From the IMG/VR virus record IMGVR_UViG_3300032288_004815, positions 1 to 64,000 of that record: a stretch of 64,000 bases of DNA; one strand, written 5' to 3'. The first letter of the stretch is position 1, and each line of letters starts with the position of its first letter. The position numbers and the translations under genes are program-made. This DNA is from a virus. Of this stretch, positions 54,461 through 63,210 are shown piece after piece. The notes beneath the pieces were generated by a model. That model saw nothing but the letters and a program-made list of their open reading frames with translations. It did no database searches and was not told where the DNA came from.

Positions 54461-56416
54461 ATGTTTCTCTCGGATTTATACAATAAAAGAAATGTAAATG
54501 AAAACATAAGTCCCATTGATTTGGCAGAACTGTTGTTTAATGCAGTGCTGAAAAACTTTCCTGAAGCAATCACTCGCTATGGTCACGAAGTAGTAGGTGA
54601 TGCTGTGTTAGATTATGCCGAAGAAGCCACAGATTTGCGTAGCATGAGTGACATTGATATTGCTGCACAAGAAATATTAGACGACTTAGCAAACTATCAA
54701 GGAGATCGTACTAACGAACTAGAACCTGAAAAAAATAATGCTATTTCTGAAAATCTACGCAAATGGTTCAAAGAAAAATGGGTTCGTTTTGGTCCTGATG
54801 GTAAGATACGGGGAGCTTGTGCAAGGGGCGACGACAGCGAAGGCAAACCAAAGTGTTTACCACAAAGTAAAGCCCATGCATTAGGTAAAGCAGGTCGTGC
54901 CAGTGCAGCGGCAAGAAAACGCAGACAAGATCCAAATCCTGAACGCAGTGGTGCAGCTATCAATGTTGCCACTAAAAAGAAATCAAACGAAGGTGTGGCG
55001 GAGGGCTTCAGTGTAGTAAAAAGTGACTATGACTTAGATCAGATGGTGCTGACTTTTGACATTGAAGGTCCGCGTAAAGGCAAACCTTTACAGTTCACCT
55101 ACTGGGACTATGACGAAGATTTCGCCAACGCTGAACGCCGAGATGTGTTCGATCAACTGCAACAACAATCCTGGTATGCGGGTCTGGATCATCCTACCAA
55201 GATGGAAATACTTGATGCATCATACAAGGCTATCAGAGGTGAAGAACCCAGCGAATACAAACCTACAGTAGATGATGAACCTTTGGACGAACAAGGTGTG
55301 TCGGAAGGCTCTCTAGATGAACTACATGCTGACATGTCAAATGTATATAATAAACTTGCTCCCGGAATTGAAAAATACAAAGATAAATCTGGTGCCGATA
55401 AATTATATCAATCATTATTTTCAGTGGCACAACAACACGGTGCTAGCGCCATATTTGAATTCAAAAGAATGTTAAATAACGCCAGAAATAGTGCTCATAT
55501 GGACTATGATACTAATCCCGGTGGGTTCGAAAATTGGTTCTGGTATTTGCCATTCGCAGATGACGAGCAAGGTGTAGCAGAAGGCTTACAGCAGACTTTA
55601 CGCAAGATTGTCCCTGGATATGCCAAGCGTGAGATTGATAAAAAGATGGACACTGGAAAGTTTGGTAAGACTGATGCAGATAAAGATGCAAACTTCTATC
55701 GTTATAAAAAGATCCAAGACAAGATCAAAGGGCAAGGTATAGTGGAAGAAAAATGTCCACATTGTGGTGGCCCTTCCTTTAACAATTTAATTTTAGCAGA
55801 AAAACAGGATGCTTGTTATCACAAGGTAAAAAGTAGATACAAAGTATGGCCCAGTGCTTACGCTAGTGGTGCATTGGTTCAGTGTCGCAAAAAAGGTGCA
55901 GCCAATTGGGGCAAAAAGAAAACCAATGAGACTAAACAGCCGAGCTTGGATTCAGACACAGTTAAAAGATTACAAAATTACCTTAATATTAAGTTTGGAG
56001 CAAATTTAGATGTAGATGGCGTATTAGGCAATCTTACAAAAAAATCTATCAAGAAATTTATGAAAAAAACAAAAACTAAACTTGCTCCTGAGCCAGATAG
56101 AACCACCGCAGTACAGGGTAAGACAAAAAAAGTAAATGAAACAAGATTTTATTTTTATCCAAAAGCCACAGATGCCAGCACACTGGTCAACGAGTTTAAG
56201 TTAACCAAAGACAACCAAGGTTGGTACTTAACTGAATCACAAGGACCTGCAGCAGTGCTAGAAGCACAACGAGCATTTGGTATTCCAAAAATCAAAGAAG
56301 TCAAATTAAAAGAATTTAATCTGGCAGCTTTCAGTGGCAGTGCTGCAATTAAAGGCGATGACAATGTACTAAGTCCCATTGGCAGCAAGGCATTGAAAGG
56401 TCGTAAACATGCGTAA
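54461..56416 (+). CDS. Modular virion-associated polyprotein with three V(A/S)E-G sites
   Basis: 651 residues. Module 1 (1-181) ends with a basic segment KWVRFGPDGKIRGACARGDD, PKCLPQSKAHALGKAGRASA and NEGVAEG (Glu181). Module 2 (182-282) ends DEQGVSEG. Module 3 (283-374) ends DEQGVAEG. Module 4 has CPHCGG, then DACYHKVKSRYKVWPSAYAS, a block in many T4-like virion proteins. A PG-binding-like helix set (VKRLQNYLNIKFGANLDVDG) and a beta domain close the chain. Cutting at the sites would give four products. Head-internal role is inferred. Exact second copy in the right arm. Confidence 0.68.
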   Translation: MFLSDLYNKRNVNENISPIDLAELLFNAVLKNFPEAITRYGHEVVGDAVLDYAEEATDLRSMSDIDIAAQEILDDLANYQGDRTNELEPEKNNAISENLRKWFKEKWVRFGPDGKIRGACARGDDSEGKPKCLPQSKAHALGKAGRASAAARKRRQDPNPERSGAAINVATKKKSNEGVAEGFSVVKSDYDLDQMVLTFDIEGPRKGKPLQFTYWDYDEDFANAERRDVFDQLQQQSWYAGLDHPTKMEILDASYKAIRGEEPSEYKPTVDDEPLDEQGVSEGSLDELHADMSNVYNKLAPGIEKYKDKSGADKLYQSLFSVAQQHGASAIFEFKRMLNNARNSAHMDYDTNPGGFENWFWYLPFADDEQGVAEGLQQTLRKIVPGYAKREIDKKMDTGKFGKTDADKDANFYRYKKIQDKIKGQGIVEEKCPHCGGPSFNNLILAEKQDACYHKVKSRYKVWPSAYASGALVQCRKKGAANWGKKKTNETKQPSLDSDTVKRLQNYLNIKFGANLDVDGVLGNLTKKSIKKFMKKTKTKLAPEPDRTTAVQGKTKKVNETRFYFYPKATDASTLVNEFKLTKDNQGWYLTESQGPAAVLEAQRAFGIPKIKEVKLKEFNLAAFSGSAAIKGDDNVLSPIGSKALKGRKHA

Positions 56417-56837
56417 CTTTATTAATATCATGGAGGCAGCAGCAAAAAACTGTCCTGTGGCCACACACAACATTGATGTTAATCTTAAAAATAGGCAAAA
56501 AGCTATAGATTCTTATCATTATGGTCCAGCTAATCCCGACAAACCCGACAACTACTGGCGGCAAGCAGCTAAAAGATTCAAAGTTTCTGAAGCAGTGGCC
56601 AAGACCATGCAGTGCGCTAACTGTGCAGCTTTTGATGTCAGTGACAGTATGCGTGAATGCATTGCCAGCGGTATTCGTGGCAGCGAAACAAACATTGATG
56701 CTAATGCTAGTATAAATATTGCAGACATAGGCTATTGTAATTTCCTGCATTTCAAATGTGCAGGAGCAAGAAGTTGTGCTGCATGGATCACCGGCGGACC
56801 AATTACAGAAAAAGACAAAAATAAAAAGGCAGCATAA
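56409..56837 (+). CDS. Conserved cysteine-rich phage protein
   Basis: 142 residues. CANCAAFDVSDSMRECI with GYCNFLHFKCAGARSCAAWI and TGGPI gives at least six conserved cysteines (CxxC...C...C...C...C), seen in T4-like phages and thought by pattern to bind metal or an Fe-S cluster. Overlaps the previous gene by 8 bases and ends one base before the Dps-like start. Function unknown. Confidence 0.68.
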   Translation: MRNFINIMEAAAKNCPVATHNIDVNLKNRQKAIDSYHYGPANPDKPDNYWRQAAKRFKVSEAVAKTMQCANCAAFDVSDSMRECIASGIRGSETNIDANASINIADIGYCNFLHFKCAGARSCAAWITGGPITEKDKNKKAA

Positions 56838-56838
56838 A

Positions 56839-57273
56839 ATGGAAGAATTAATTAAAGCTACGAAAATAGGATTCAGCAGTACTTTTAGTTTTTATTTAAA
56901 AGCACACTACTTTCACTGGAATGTTGAAGGATCTGACTTTTTAGAATATCATGAGTTGTTTGGTAAAATCTACGAAGAAGTATATGGCAGCATCGATGAT
57001 TTTGCCGAAAATATTCGTAAACTAGGCAGCTATACTCCTGGCAGTTACACAAGACTCAGTATGCTTAGTCAAATTGAAGATGAAACAGCAGTGCTGCCCA
57101 AAGATGCCATGGTAACTGAATTATTGGCAGACAATGATAAAATTCTTAAAATCATTAAACTTGTCTATGATTTAGCCGAACGCGAAGGACAACACGGGCT
57201 CAGCAACTTTTTAGCCGAGAGGCTAGATGCACATCAAAAGCATGGTTGGATGCTAAGAGCCAGTCTTAAATAA
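56839..57273 (+). CDS. Dps-like ferritin-family protein
   Basis: 144 residues from ATG 56839. KAHYFHWNVEG (His26) and SIDDFAENIRKLG hold the inter-subunit ferroxidase residues of Dps (H...D...E), and the last helix is HQKHGWMLRA. The N-terminal basic tail of E. coli Dps is missing. It would oxidise and store iron or protect DNA from peroxide. The fold is clear; whether it binds DNA is not. Confidence 0.85.
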   Translation: MEELIKATKIGFSSTFSFYLKAHYFHWNVEGSDFLEYHELFGKIYEEVYGSIDDFAENIRKLGSYTPGSYTRLSMLSQIEDETAVLPKDAMVTELLADNDKILKIIKLVYDLAEREGQHGLSNFLAERLDAHQKHGWMLRASLK

Positions 57274-57276
57274 TTG

Positions 57277-58392
57277 ATGAAAGACTATTACTGTAGTGCA
57301 ATAGACACAGGTCTATTTGTGTCTGTCAACGGCGGCGTGGGTCTATGTTGTAGCGGCGACGGTTTTTTTGGTTCTGTAAGACAGCAACCAATACAGGAAA
57401 TTTTTACCGCGAATAAATTTACACAACTACAACAAGACCTGCATACAGGGCAGTCGAATGATTATTGCAAAGGTTGTTATAAAATTGAAAATACTGCTCC
57501 AGGCAGTAGTCAATGGTCTGCATTCAACGACCAATTTCAAAGGCAAACACAAAGACAACTTAAACTTATAGATATTCGCTGGAGCAATGTTTGTAATTTG
57601 ACCTGTAGATACTGTAACACACATGACAGCAGTGAATGGCGAAAAATAAGAAATTTACCCATCGAGTCAGTGAATAGGGATTATACAGAGTCGTTGTTTG
57701 ACTTAGTTGAAGAAAATTTACACAGTATAGAAGTTGTTTATCTATTAGGCGGAGAACCTCTGTTACAAAAACACAATATAAGATTATTAGACATGCTGCC
57801 CAAACATGTTAAGATTGATATATTAACCAACGGCAGTGTTGATTTGATAAACAACAAAGTATATGAAAAACTAACTGAATTTAAAAATACTTATTGGAAT
57901 TTAAGTTTCGATAATGTTGCCGATAGGTTTGAATATGTGCGAGCAGGCAGCAATTGGAATTTGCTGTGCAATAATATCAATATACTCAAACAAGACTTTA
58001 CAGCTAACAATGTAACTTTTCATCCTGTTTACAGTATTTTTAATGCCACAAGACTTAAAGAATTATATGACTTTTCAGACAGGTGCGGCAGTTTAAGAAT
58101 TAATTGGCAACTGGCTTTAGCCACTGTCGATCCTTATAATTTACCCACTGACAGTTTTTTAATTTTTGGACACAATCGTGAAATAATTAATTTGGCCTTG
58201 GAAGAAATTGATCAGTTAGATTTTGATGATTATTTCTTAAGCGGTGTTAAAACCAGTTTACAAGACAACATTACAGATCCCACAAAATCTCAAAAATTTT
58301 TAAATTGGATAGATCAAATGGAGCAAACAATTGTTCCAAAATATAGTTTCCAAGCACTGTGGCCTGAATTAAATACATTATTGAACAAATAA
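57277..58392 (+). CDS. Radical SAM protein, twitch-type
   Basis: 371 residues. GGVGLCCSGDGFFGS and DYCKGCYKIE form the N-terminal Cys region, NVCNLTCRYC the CxxxCxxC cluster site, and YLLGGEPLL the SAM-binding GGEP. Same plan as the protein at 27551, so paralogues. Target unknown. ATG 57277 is used rather than TTG 57274. Mirror copy at 59275-60390. Confidence 0.83.
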   Translation: MKDYYCSAIDTGLFVSVNGGVGLCCSGDGFFGSVRQQPIQEIFTANKFTQLQQDLHTGQSNDYCKGCYKIENTAPGSSQWSAFNDQFQRQTQRQLKLIDIRWSNVCNLTCRYCNTHDSSEWRKIRNLPIESVNRDYTESLFDLVEENLHSIEVVYLLGGEPLLQKHNIRLLDMLPKHVKIDILTNGSVDLINNKVYEKLTEFKNTYWNLSFDNVADRFEYVRAGSNWNLLCNNINILKQDFTANNVTFHPVYSIFNATRLKELYDFSDRCGSLRINWQLALATVDPYNLPTDSFLIFGHNREIINLALEEIDQLDFDDYFLSGVKTSLQDNITDPTKSQKFLNWIDQMEQTIVPKYSFQALWPELNTLLNK

Positions 58393-58427
58393 ACCTTGGC
58401 CTTAGGACCGGGTGGGCGGCTACTGCC

Positions 58428-58456
58428 TTGACTTATGCGATTCGCTACCGTATAAT
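58428..58456 (+). promoter_or_regulatory. Sigma70-type promoter of dsbA
   Basis: TTGACT (58428-58433), 17-bp spacer, TATAAT (58451-58456). Start codon 58490 lies 34 bases on, with AGGAG before it. Confidence 0.82.
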
Positions 58457-58489
58457 CTAGAGTGTAGCACATTTCAATTAGGAGATTCC

Positions 58490-58756
58490 ATGACAGACTA
58501 CAATCGCAGCTTCAACGGTGAAGCTAAAATTAAACTTACCCAACTTATTAACGAAGGCATGCAAGTAATGGCCGAAGTCGACGATTTAAACGCAGGACTC
58601 AATGACACCATCAAAGCCATTGCCGAAGAACTAGAAATAAAACCTGCAACTCTTAAAAAAGCAATTAAAATTGCACACAAAGCCAAATTAGGCGAGACTA
58701 ATCGCGATCACGATGAGCTGAATACTATTTTAGAAACTGTAGGAAAAACTTTGTGA
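58490..58756 (+). CDS. dsbA: DsbA-like double-stranded DNA-binding protein
   Basis: 88 residues from ATG 58490, next to 89 in T4 DsbA. TAGGAG precedes it, and the promoter lies between this ATG and the longer frame, which therefore is not the true start. ELEIKPATLKKAIKIAHKAK and HDELNTILETVGKTL match the helical DsbA pattern of T4-like phages. T4 DsbA binds near late promoters and supports late transcription. Having its own early promoter fits a regulator that acts before the late stage. Confidence 0.82.
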   Translation: MTDYNRSFNGEAKIKLTQLINEGMQVMAEVDDLNAGLNDTIKAIAEELEIKPATLKKAIKIAHKAKLGETNRDHDELNTILETVGKTL

Positions 58757-58833
58757 CAAACATTGTTGTGTGTTTTCCGGGCGGAGCAAGCGGGCATTTT
58801 ATAGCAAATTTATGTAGCTTGTTATTATTTAAT
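58753..58833 (+). pseudogene. Sulfotransferase-like gene cut by the palindrome centre
   Basis: GTG 58753 overlaps the dsbA stop (GTGA). 27 codons run to the turning point: NIVVCFPGGASGHFIANLCS has the strand, glycine loop and helix seen at the start of the gene at 30036. After the turn the frame meets a stop within three codons. The native gene surely continued, so this end is not natural. Confidence 0.7.
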
Positions 58834-58914
58834 ATTAAATAATAACAAGCTACATAAATTTGCTATAAAATGCCCGCTTGCTCCGCCCGGAAAACACACA
58901 ACAATGTTTGTCAC
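58834..58914 (-). pseudogene. Mirror copy of the cut sulfotransferase-like gene
   Basis: Same 27 codons as 58753-58833, on the other strand. Confidence 0.65.
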
Positions 58915-59177
58915 AAAGTTTTTCCTACAGTTTCTAAAATAGTATTCAGCTCATCGTGATCGCGATTAGTCTCGCCTAATTTGGCTTTGTGTGCAATTTT
59001 AATTGCTTTTTTAAGAGTTGCAGGTTTTATTTCTAGTTCTTCGGCAATGGCTTTGATGGTGTCATTGAGTCCTGCGTTTAAATCGTCGACTTCGGCCATT
59101 ACTTGCATGCCTTCGTTAATAAGTTGGGTAAGTTTAATTTTAGCTTCACCGTTGAAGCTGCGATTGTAGTCTGTCAT
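58911..59177 (-). CDS. dsbA: DsbA-like protein, mirror copy
   Basis: Identical to 58490-58756, with its promoter mirrored at 59211-59239. Not independent evidence of a second gene. Confidence 0.75.
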   Translation of the reverse strand: MTDYNRSFNGEAKIKLTQLINEGMQVMAEVDDLNAGLNDTIKAIAEELEIKPATLKKAIKIAHKAKLGETNRDHDELNTILETVGKTL

Positions 59178-59210
59178 GGAATCTCCTAATTGAAATGTGC
59201 TACACTCTAG

Positions 59211-59239
59211 ATTATACGGTAGCGAATCGCATAAGTCAA
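59211..59239 (-). promoter_or_regulatory. Sigma70-type promoter, mirror copy
   Basis: Reverse complement of 58428-58456. Confidence 0.7.
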
Positions 59240-59274
59240 GGCAGTAGCCGCCCACCCGGTCCTAAGGCCAAGGT

Positions 59275-60390
59275 TTATTTGTTCAATAATGTATTTAATT
59301 CAGGCCACAGTGCTTGGAAACTATATTTTGGAACAATTGTTTGCTCCATTTGATCTATCCAATTTAAAAATTTTTGAGATTTTGTGGGATCTGTAATGTT
59401 GTCTTGTAAACTGGTTTTAACACCGCTTAAGAAATAATCATCAAAATCTAACTGATCAATTTCTTCCAAGGCCAAATTAATTATTTCACGATTGTGTCCA
59501 AAAATTAAAAAACTGTCAGTGGGTAAATTATAAGGATCGACAGTGGCTAAAGCCAGTTGCCAATTAATTCTTAAACTGCCGCACCTGTCTGAAAAGTCAT
59601 ATAATTCTTTAAGTCTTGTGGCATTAAAAATACTGTAAACAGGATGAAAAGTTACATTGTTAGCTGTAAAGTCTTGTTTGAGTATATTGATATTATTGCA
59701 CAGCAAATTCCAATTGCTGCCTGCTCGCACATATTCAAACCTATCGGCAACATTATCGAAACTTAAATTCCAATAAGTATTTTTAAATTCAGTTAGTTTT
59801 TCATATACTTTGTTGTTTATCAAATCAACACTGCCGTTGGTTAATATATCAATCTTAACATGTTTGGGCAGCATGTCTAATAATCTTATATTGTGTTTTT
59901 GTAACAGAGGTTCTCCGCCTAATAGATAAACAACTTCTATACTGTGTAAATTTTCTTCAACTAAGTCAAACAACGACTCTGTATAATCCCTATTCACTGA
60001 CTCGATGGGTAAATTTCTTATTTTTCGCCATTCACTGCTGTCATGTGTGTTACAGTATCTACAGGTCAAATTACAAACATTGCTCCAGCGAATATCTATA
60101 AGTTTAAGTTGTCTTTGTGTTTGCCTTTGAAATTGGTCGTTGAATGCAGACCATTGACTACTGCCTGGAGCAGTATTTTCAATTTTATAACAACCTTTGC
60201 AATAATCATTCGACTGCCCTGTATGCAGGTCTTGTTGTAGTTGTGTAAATTTATTCGCGGTAAAAATTTCCTGTATTGGTTGCTGTCTTACAGAACCAAA
60301 AAAACCGTCGCCGCTACAACATAGACCCACGCCGCCGTTGACAGACACAAATAGACCTGTGTCTATTGCACTACAGTAATAGTCTTTCAT
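59275..60390 (-). CDS. Radical SAM protein, mirror copy
   Basis: Identical to 57277-58392. Confidence 0.75.
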   Translation of the reverse strand: MKDYYCSAIDTGLFVSVNGGVGLCCSGDGFFGSVRQQPIQEIFTANKFTQLQQDLHTGQSNDYCKGCYKIENTAPGSSQWSAFNDQFQRQTQRQLKLIDIRWSNVCNLTCRYCNTHDSSEWRKIRNLPIESVNRDYTESLFDLVEENLHSIEVVYLLGGEPLLQKHNIRLLDMLPKHVKIDILTNGSVDLINNKVYEKLTEFKNTYWNLSFDNVADRFEYVRAGSNWNLLCNNINILKQDFTANNVTFHPVYSIFNATRLKELYDFSDRCGSLRINWQLALATVDPYNLPTDSFLIFGHNREIINLALEEIDQLDFDDYFLSGVKTSLQDNITDPTKSQKFLNWIDQMEQTIVPKYSFQALWPELNTLLNK

Positions 60391-60393
60391 CAA

Positions 60394-60828
60394 TTATTTA
60401 AGACTGGCTCTTAGCATCCAACCATGCTTTTGATGTGCATCTAGCCTCTCGGCTAAAAAGTTGCTGAGCCCGTGTTGTCCTTCGCGTTCGGCTAAATCAT
60501 AGACAAGTTTAATGATTTTAAGAATTTTATCATTGTCTGCCAATAATTCAGTTACCATGGCATCTTTGGGCAGCACTGCTGTTTCATCTTCAATTTGACT
60601 AAGCATACTGAGTCTTGTGTAACTGCCAGGAGTATAGCTGCCTAGTTTACGAATATTTTCGGCAAAATCATCGATGCTGCCATATACTTCTTCGTAGATT
60701 TTACCAAACAACTCATGATATTCTAAAAAGTCAGATCCTTCAACATTCCAGTGAAAGTAGTGTGCTTTTAAATAAAAACTAAAAGTACTGCTGAATCCTA
60801 TTTTCGTAGCTTTAATTAATTCTTCCAT
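60394..60828 (-). CDS. Dps-like protein, mirror copy
   Basis: Identical to 56839-57273. Confidence 0.76.
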   Translation of the reverse strand: MEELIKATKIGFSSTFSFYLKAHYFHWNVEGSDFLEYHELFGKIYEEVYGSIDDFAENIRKLGSYTPGSYTRLSMLSQIEDETAVLPKDAMVTELLADNDKILKIIKLVYDLAEREGQHGLSNFLAERLDAHQKHGWMLRASLK

Positions 60829-60829
60829 T

Positions 60830-61258
60830 TTATGCTGCCTTTTTATTTTTGTCTTTTTCTGTAATTGGTCCGCCGGTGATCCATGCAGCACAACTTCTTG
60901 CTCCTGCACATTTGAAATGCAGGAAATTACAATAGCCTATGTCTGCAATATTTATACTAGCATTAGCATCAATGTTTGTTTCGCTGCCACGAATACCGCT
61001 GGCAATGCATTCACGCATACTGTCACTGACATCAAAAGCTGCACAGTTAGCGCACTGCATGGTCTTGGCCACTGCTTCAGAAACTTTGAATCTTTTAGCT
61101 GCTTGCCGCCAGTAGTTGTCGGGTTTGTCGGGATTAGCTGGACCATAATGATAAGAATCTATAGCTTTTTGCCTATTTTTAAGATTAACATCAATGTTGT
61201 GTGTGGCCACAGGACAGTTTTTTGCTGCTGCCTCCATGATATTAATAAAGTTACGCAT
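60830..61258 (-). CDS. Cysteine-rich phage protein, mirror copy
   Basis: Identical to 56409-56837. Confidence 0.62.
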   Translation of the reverse strand: MRNFINIMEAAAKNCPVATHNIDVNLKNRQKAIDSYHYGPANPDKPDNYWRQAAKRFKVSEAVAKTMQCANCAAFDVSDSMRECIASGIRGSETNIDANASINIADIGYCNFLHFKCAGARSCAAWITGGPITEKDKNKKAA

Positions 61259-63206
61259 GTTTACGACCTTTCAATGCCTTGCTGCCAATGGGACTTAGTA
61301 CATTGTCATCGCCTTTAATTGCAGCACTGCCACTGAAAGCTGCCAGATTAAATTCTTTTAATTTGACTTCTTTGATTTTTGGAATACCAAATGCTCGTTG
61401 TGCTTCTAGCACTGCTGCAGGTCCTTGTGATTCAGTTAAGTACCAACCTTGGTTGTCTTTGGTTAACTTAAACTCGTTGACCAGTGTGCTGGCATCTGTG
61501 GCTTTTGGATAAAAATAAAATCTTGTTTCATTTACTTTTTTTGTCTTACCCTGTACTGCGGTGGTTCTATCTGGCTCAGGAGCAAGTTTAGTTTTTGTTT
61601 TTTTCATAAATTTCTTGATAGATTTTTTTGTAAGATTGCCTAATACGCCATCTACATCTAAATTTGCTCCAAACTTAATATTAAGGTAATTTTGTAATCT
61701 TTTAACTGTGTCTGAATCCAAGCTCGGCTGTTTAGTCTCATTGGTTTTCTTTTTGCCCCAATTGGCTGCACCTTTTTTGCGACACTGAACCAATGCACCA
61801 CTAGCGTAAGCACTGGGCCATACTTTGTATCTACTTTTTACCTTGTGATAACAAGCATCCTGTTTTTCTGCTAAAATTAAATTGTTAAAGGAAGGGCCAC
61901 CACAATGTGGACATTTTTCTTCCACTATACCTTGCCCTTTGATCTTGTCTTGGATCTTTTTATAACGATAGAAGTTTGCATCTTTATCTGCATCAGTCTT
62001 ACCAAACTTTCCAGTGTCCATCTTTTTATCAATCTCACGCTTGGCATATCCAGGGACAATCTTGCGTAAAGTCTGCTGTAAGCCTTCTGCTACACCTTGC
62101 TCGTCATCTGCGAATGGCAAATACCAGAACCAATTTTCGAACCCACCGGGATTAGTATCATAGTCCATATGAGCACTATTTCTGGCGTTATTTAACATTC
62201 TTTTGAATTCAAATATGGCGCTAGCACCGTGTTGTTGTGCCACTGAAAATAATGATTGATATAATTTATCGGCACCAGATTTATCTTTGTATTTTTCAAT
62301 TCCGGGAGCAAGTTTATTATATACATTTGACATGTCAGCATGTAGTTCATCTAGAGAGCCTTCCGACACACCTTGTTCGTCCAAAGGTTCATCATCTACT
62401 GTAGGTTTGTATTCGCTGGGTTCTTCACCTCTGATAGCCTTGTATGATGCATCAAGTATTTCCATCTTGGTAGGATGATCCAGACCCGCATACCAGGATT
62501 GTTGTTGCAGTTGATCGAACACATCTCGGCGTTCAGCGTTGGCGAAATCTTCGTCATAGTCCCAGTAGGTGAACTGTAAAGGTTTGCCTTTACGCGGACC
62601 TTCAATGTCAAAAGTCAGCACCATCTGATCTAAGTCATAGTCACTTTTTACTACACTGAAGCCCTCCGCCACACCTTCGTTTGATTTCTTTTTAGTGGCA
62701 ACATTGATAGCTGCACCACTGCGTTCAGGATTTGGATCTTGTCTGCGTTTTCTTGCCGCTGCACTGGCACGACCTGCTTTACCTAATGCATGGGCTTTAC
62801 TTTGTGGTAAACACTTTGGTTTGCCTTCGCTGTCGTCGCCCCTTGCACAAGCTCCCCGTATCTTACCATCAGGACCAAAACGAACCCATTTTTCTTTGAA
62901 CCATTTGCGTAGATTTTCAGAAATAGCATTATTTTTTTCAGGTTCTAGTTCGTTAGTACGATCTCCTTGATAGTTTGCTAAGTCGTCTAATATTTCTTGT
63001 GCAGCAATATCAATGTCACTCATGCTACGCAAATCTGTGGCTTCTTCGGCATAATCTAACACAGCATCACCTACTACTTCGTGACCATAGCGAGTGATTG
63101 CTTCAGGAAAGTTTTTCAGCACTGCATTAAACAACAGTTCTGCCAAATCAATGGGACTTATGTTTTCATTTACATTTCTTTTATTGTATAAATCCGAGAG
63201 AAACAT
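61251..63206 (-). CDS. Modular virion polyprotein, mirror copy
   Basis: Identical to 54461-56416, with the same three V(A/S)E-G sites. Confidence 0.62.
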   Translation of the reverse strand: MFLSDLYNKRNVNENISPIDLAELLFNAVLKNFPEAITRYGHEVVGDAVLDYAEEATDLRSMSDIDIAAQEILDDLANYQGDRTNELEPEKNNAISENLRKWFKEKWVRFGPDGKIRGACARGDDSEGKPKCLPQSKAHALGKAGRASAAARKRRQDPNPERSGAAINVATKKKSNEGVAEGFSVVKSDYDLDQMVLTFDIEGPRKGKPLQFTYWDYDEDFANAERRDVFDQLQQQSWYAGLDHPTKMEILDASYKAIRGEEPSEYKPTVDDEPLDEQGVSEGSLDELHADMSNVYNKLAPGIEKYKDKSGADKLYQSLFSVAQQHGASAIFEFKRMLNNARNSAHMDYDTNPGGFENWFWYLPFADDEQGVAEGLQQTLRKIVPGYAKREIDKKMDTGKFGKTDADKDANFYRYKKIQDKIKGQGIVEEKCPHCGGPSFNNLILAEKQDACYHKVKSRYKVWPSAYASGALVQCRKKGAANWGKKKTNETKQPSLDSDTVKRLQNYLNIKFGANLDVDGVLGNLTKKSIKKFMKKTKTKLAPEPDRTTAVQGKTKKVNETRFYFYPKATDASTLVNEFKLTKDNQGWYLTESQGPAAVLEAQRAFGIPKIKEVKLKEFNLAAFSGSAAIKGDDNVLSPIGSKALKGRKHA

Positions 63207-63210
63207 AATT

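Larger units (their letters stand above)
53667..58833 (+). repeat. Left arm of giant perfect palindrome
   Basis: Every base from 53667 to 58833 reappears reversed and complemented at 58834-64000; position p pairs with 117667 minus p. The arms show no spacer. The left arm continues the flanking genes normally, so it is the native copy. Confidence 0.97.

Noticed and set aside
58394-58426. Possible small RNA or terminator between the radical SAM gene and dsbA
   Set aside because: Only a weak CCTTGG/CCTAAGG-like pairing and no T-run; nothing firm.
58412-58489. Longer start for dsbA giving an MGGYCL N-terminus
   Set aside because: This stretch contains the -35 and -10 of the dsbA promoter; ATG 58490 has AGGAG and gives the normal DsbA length.
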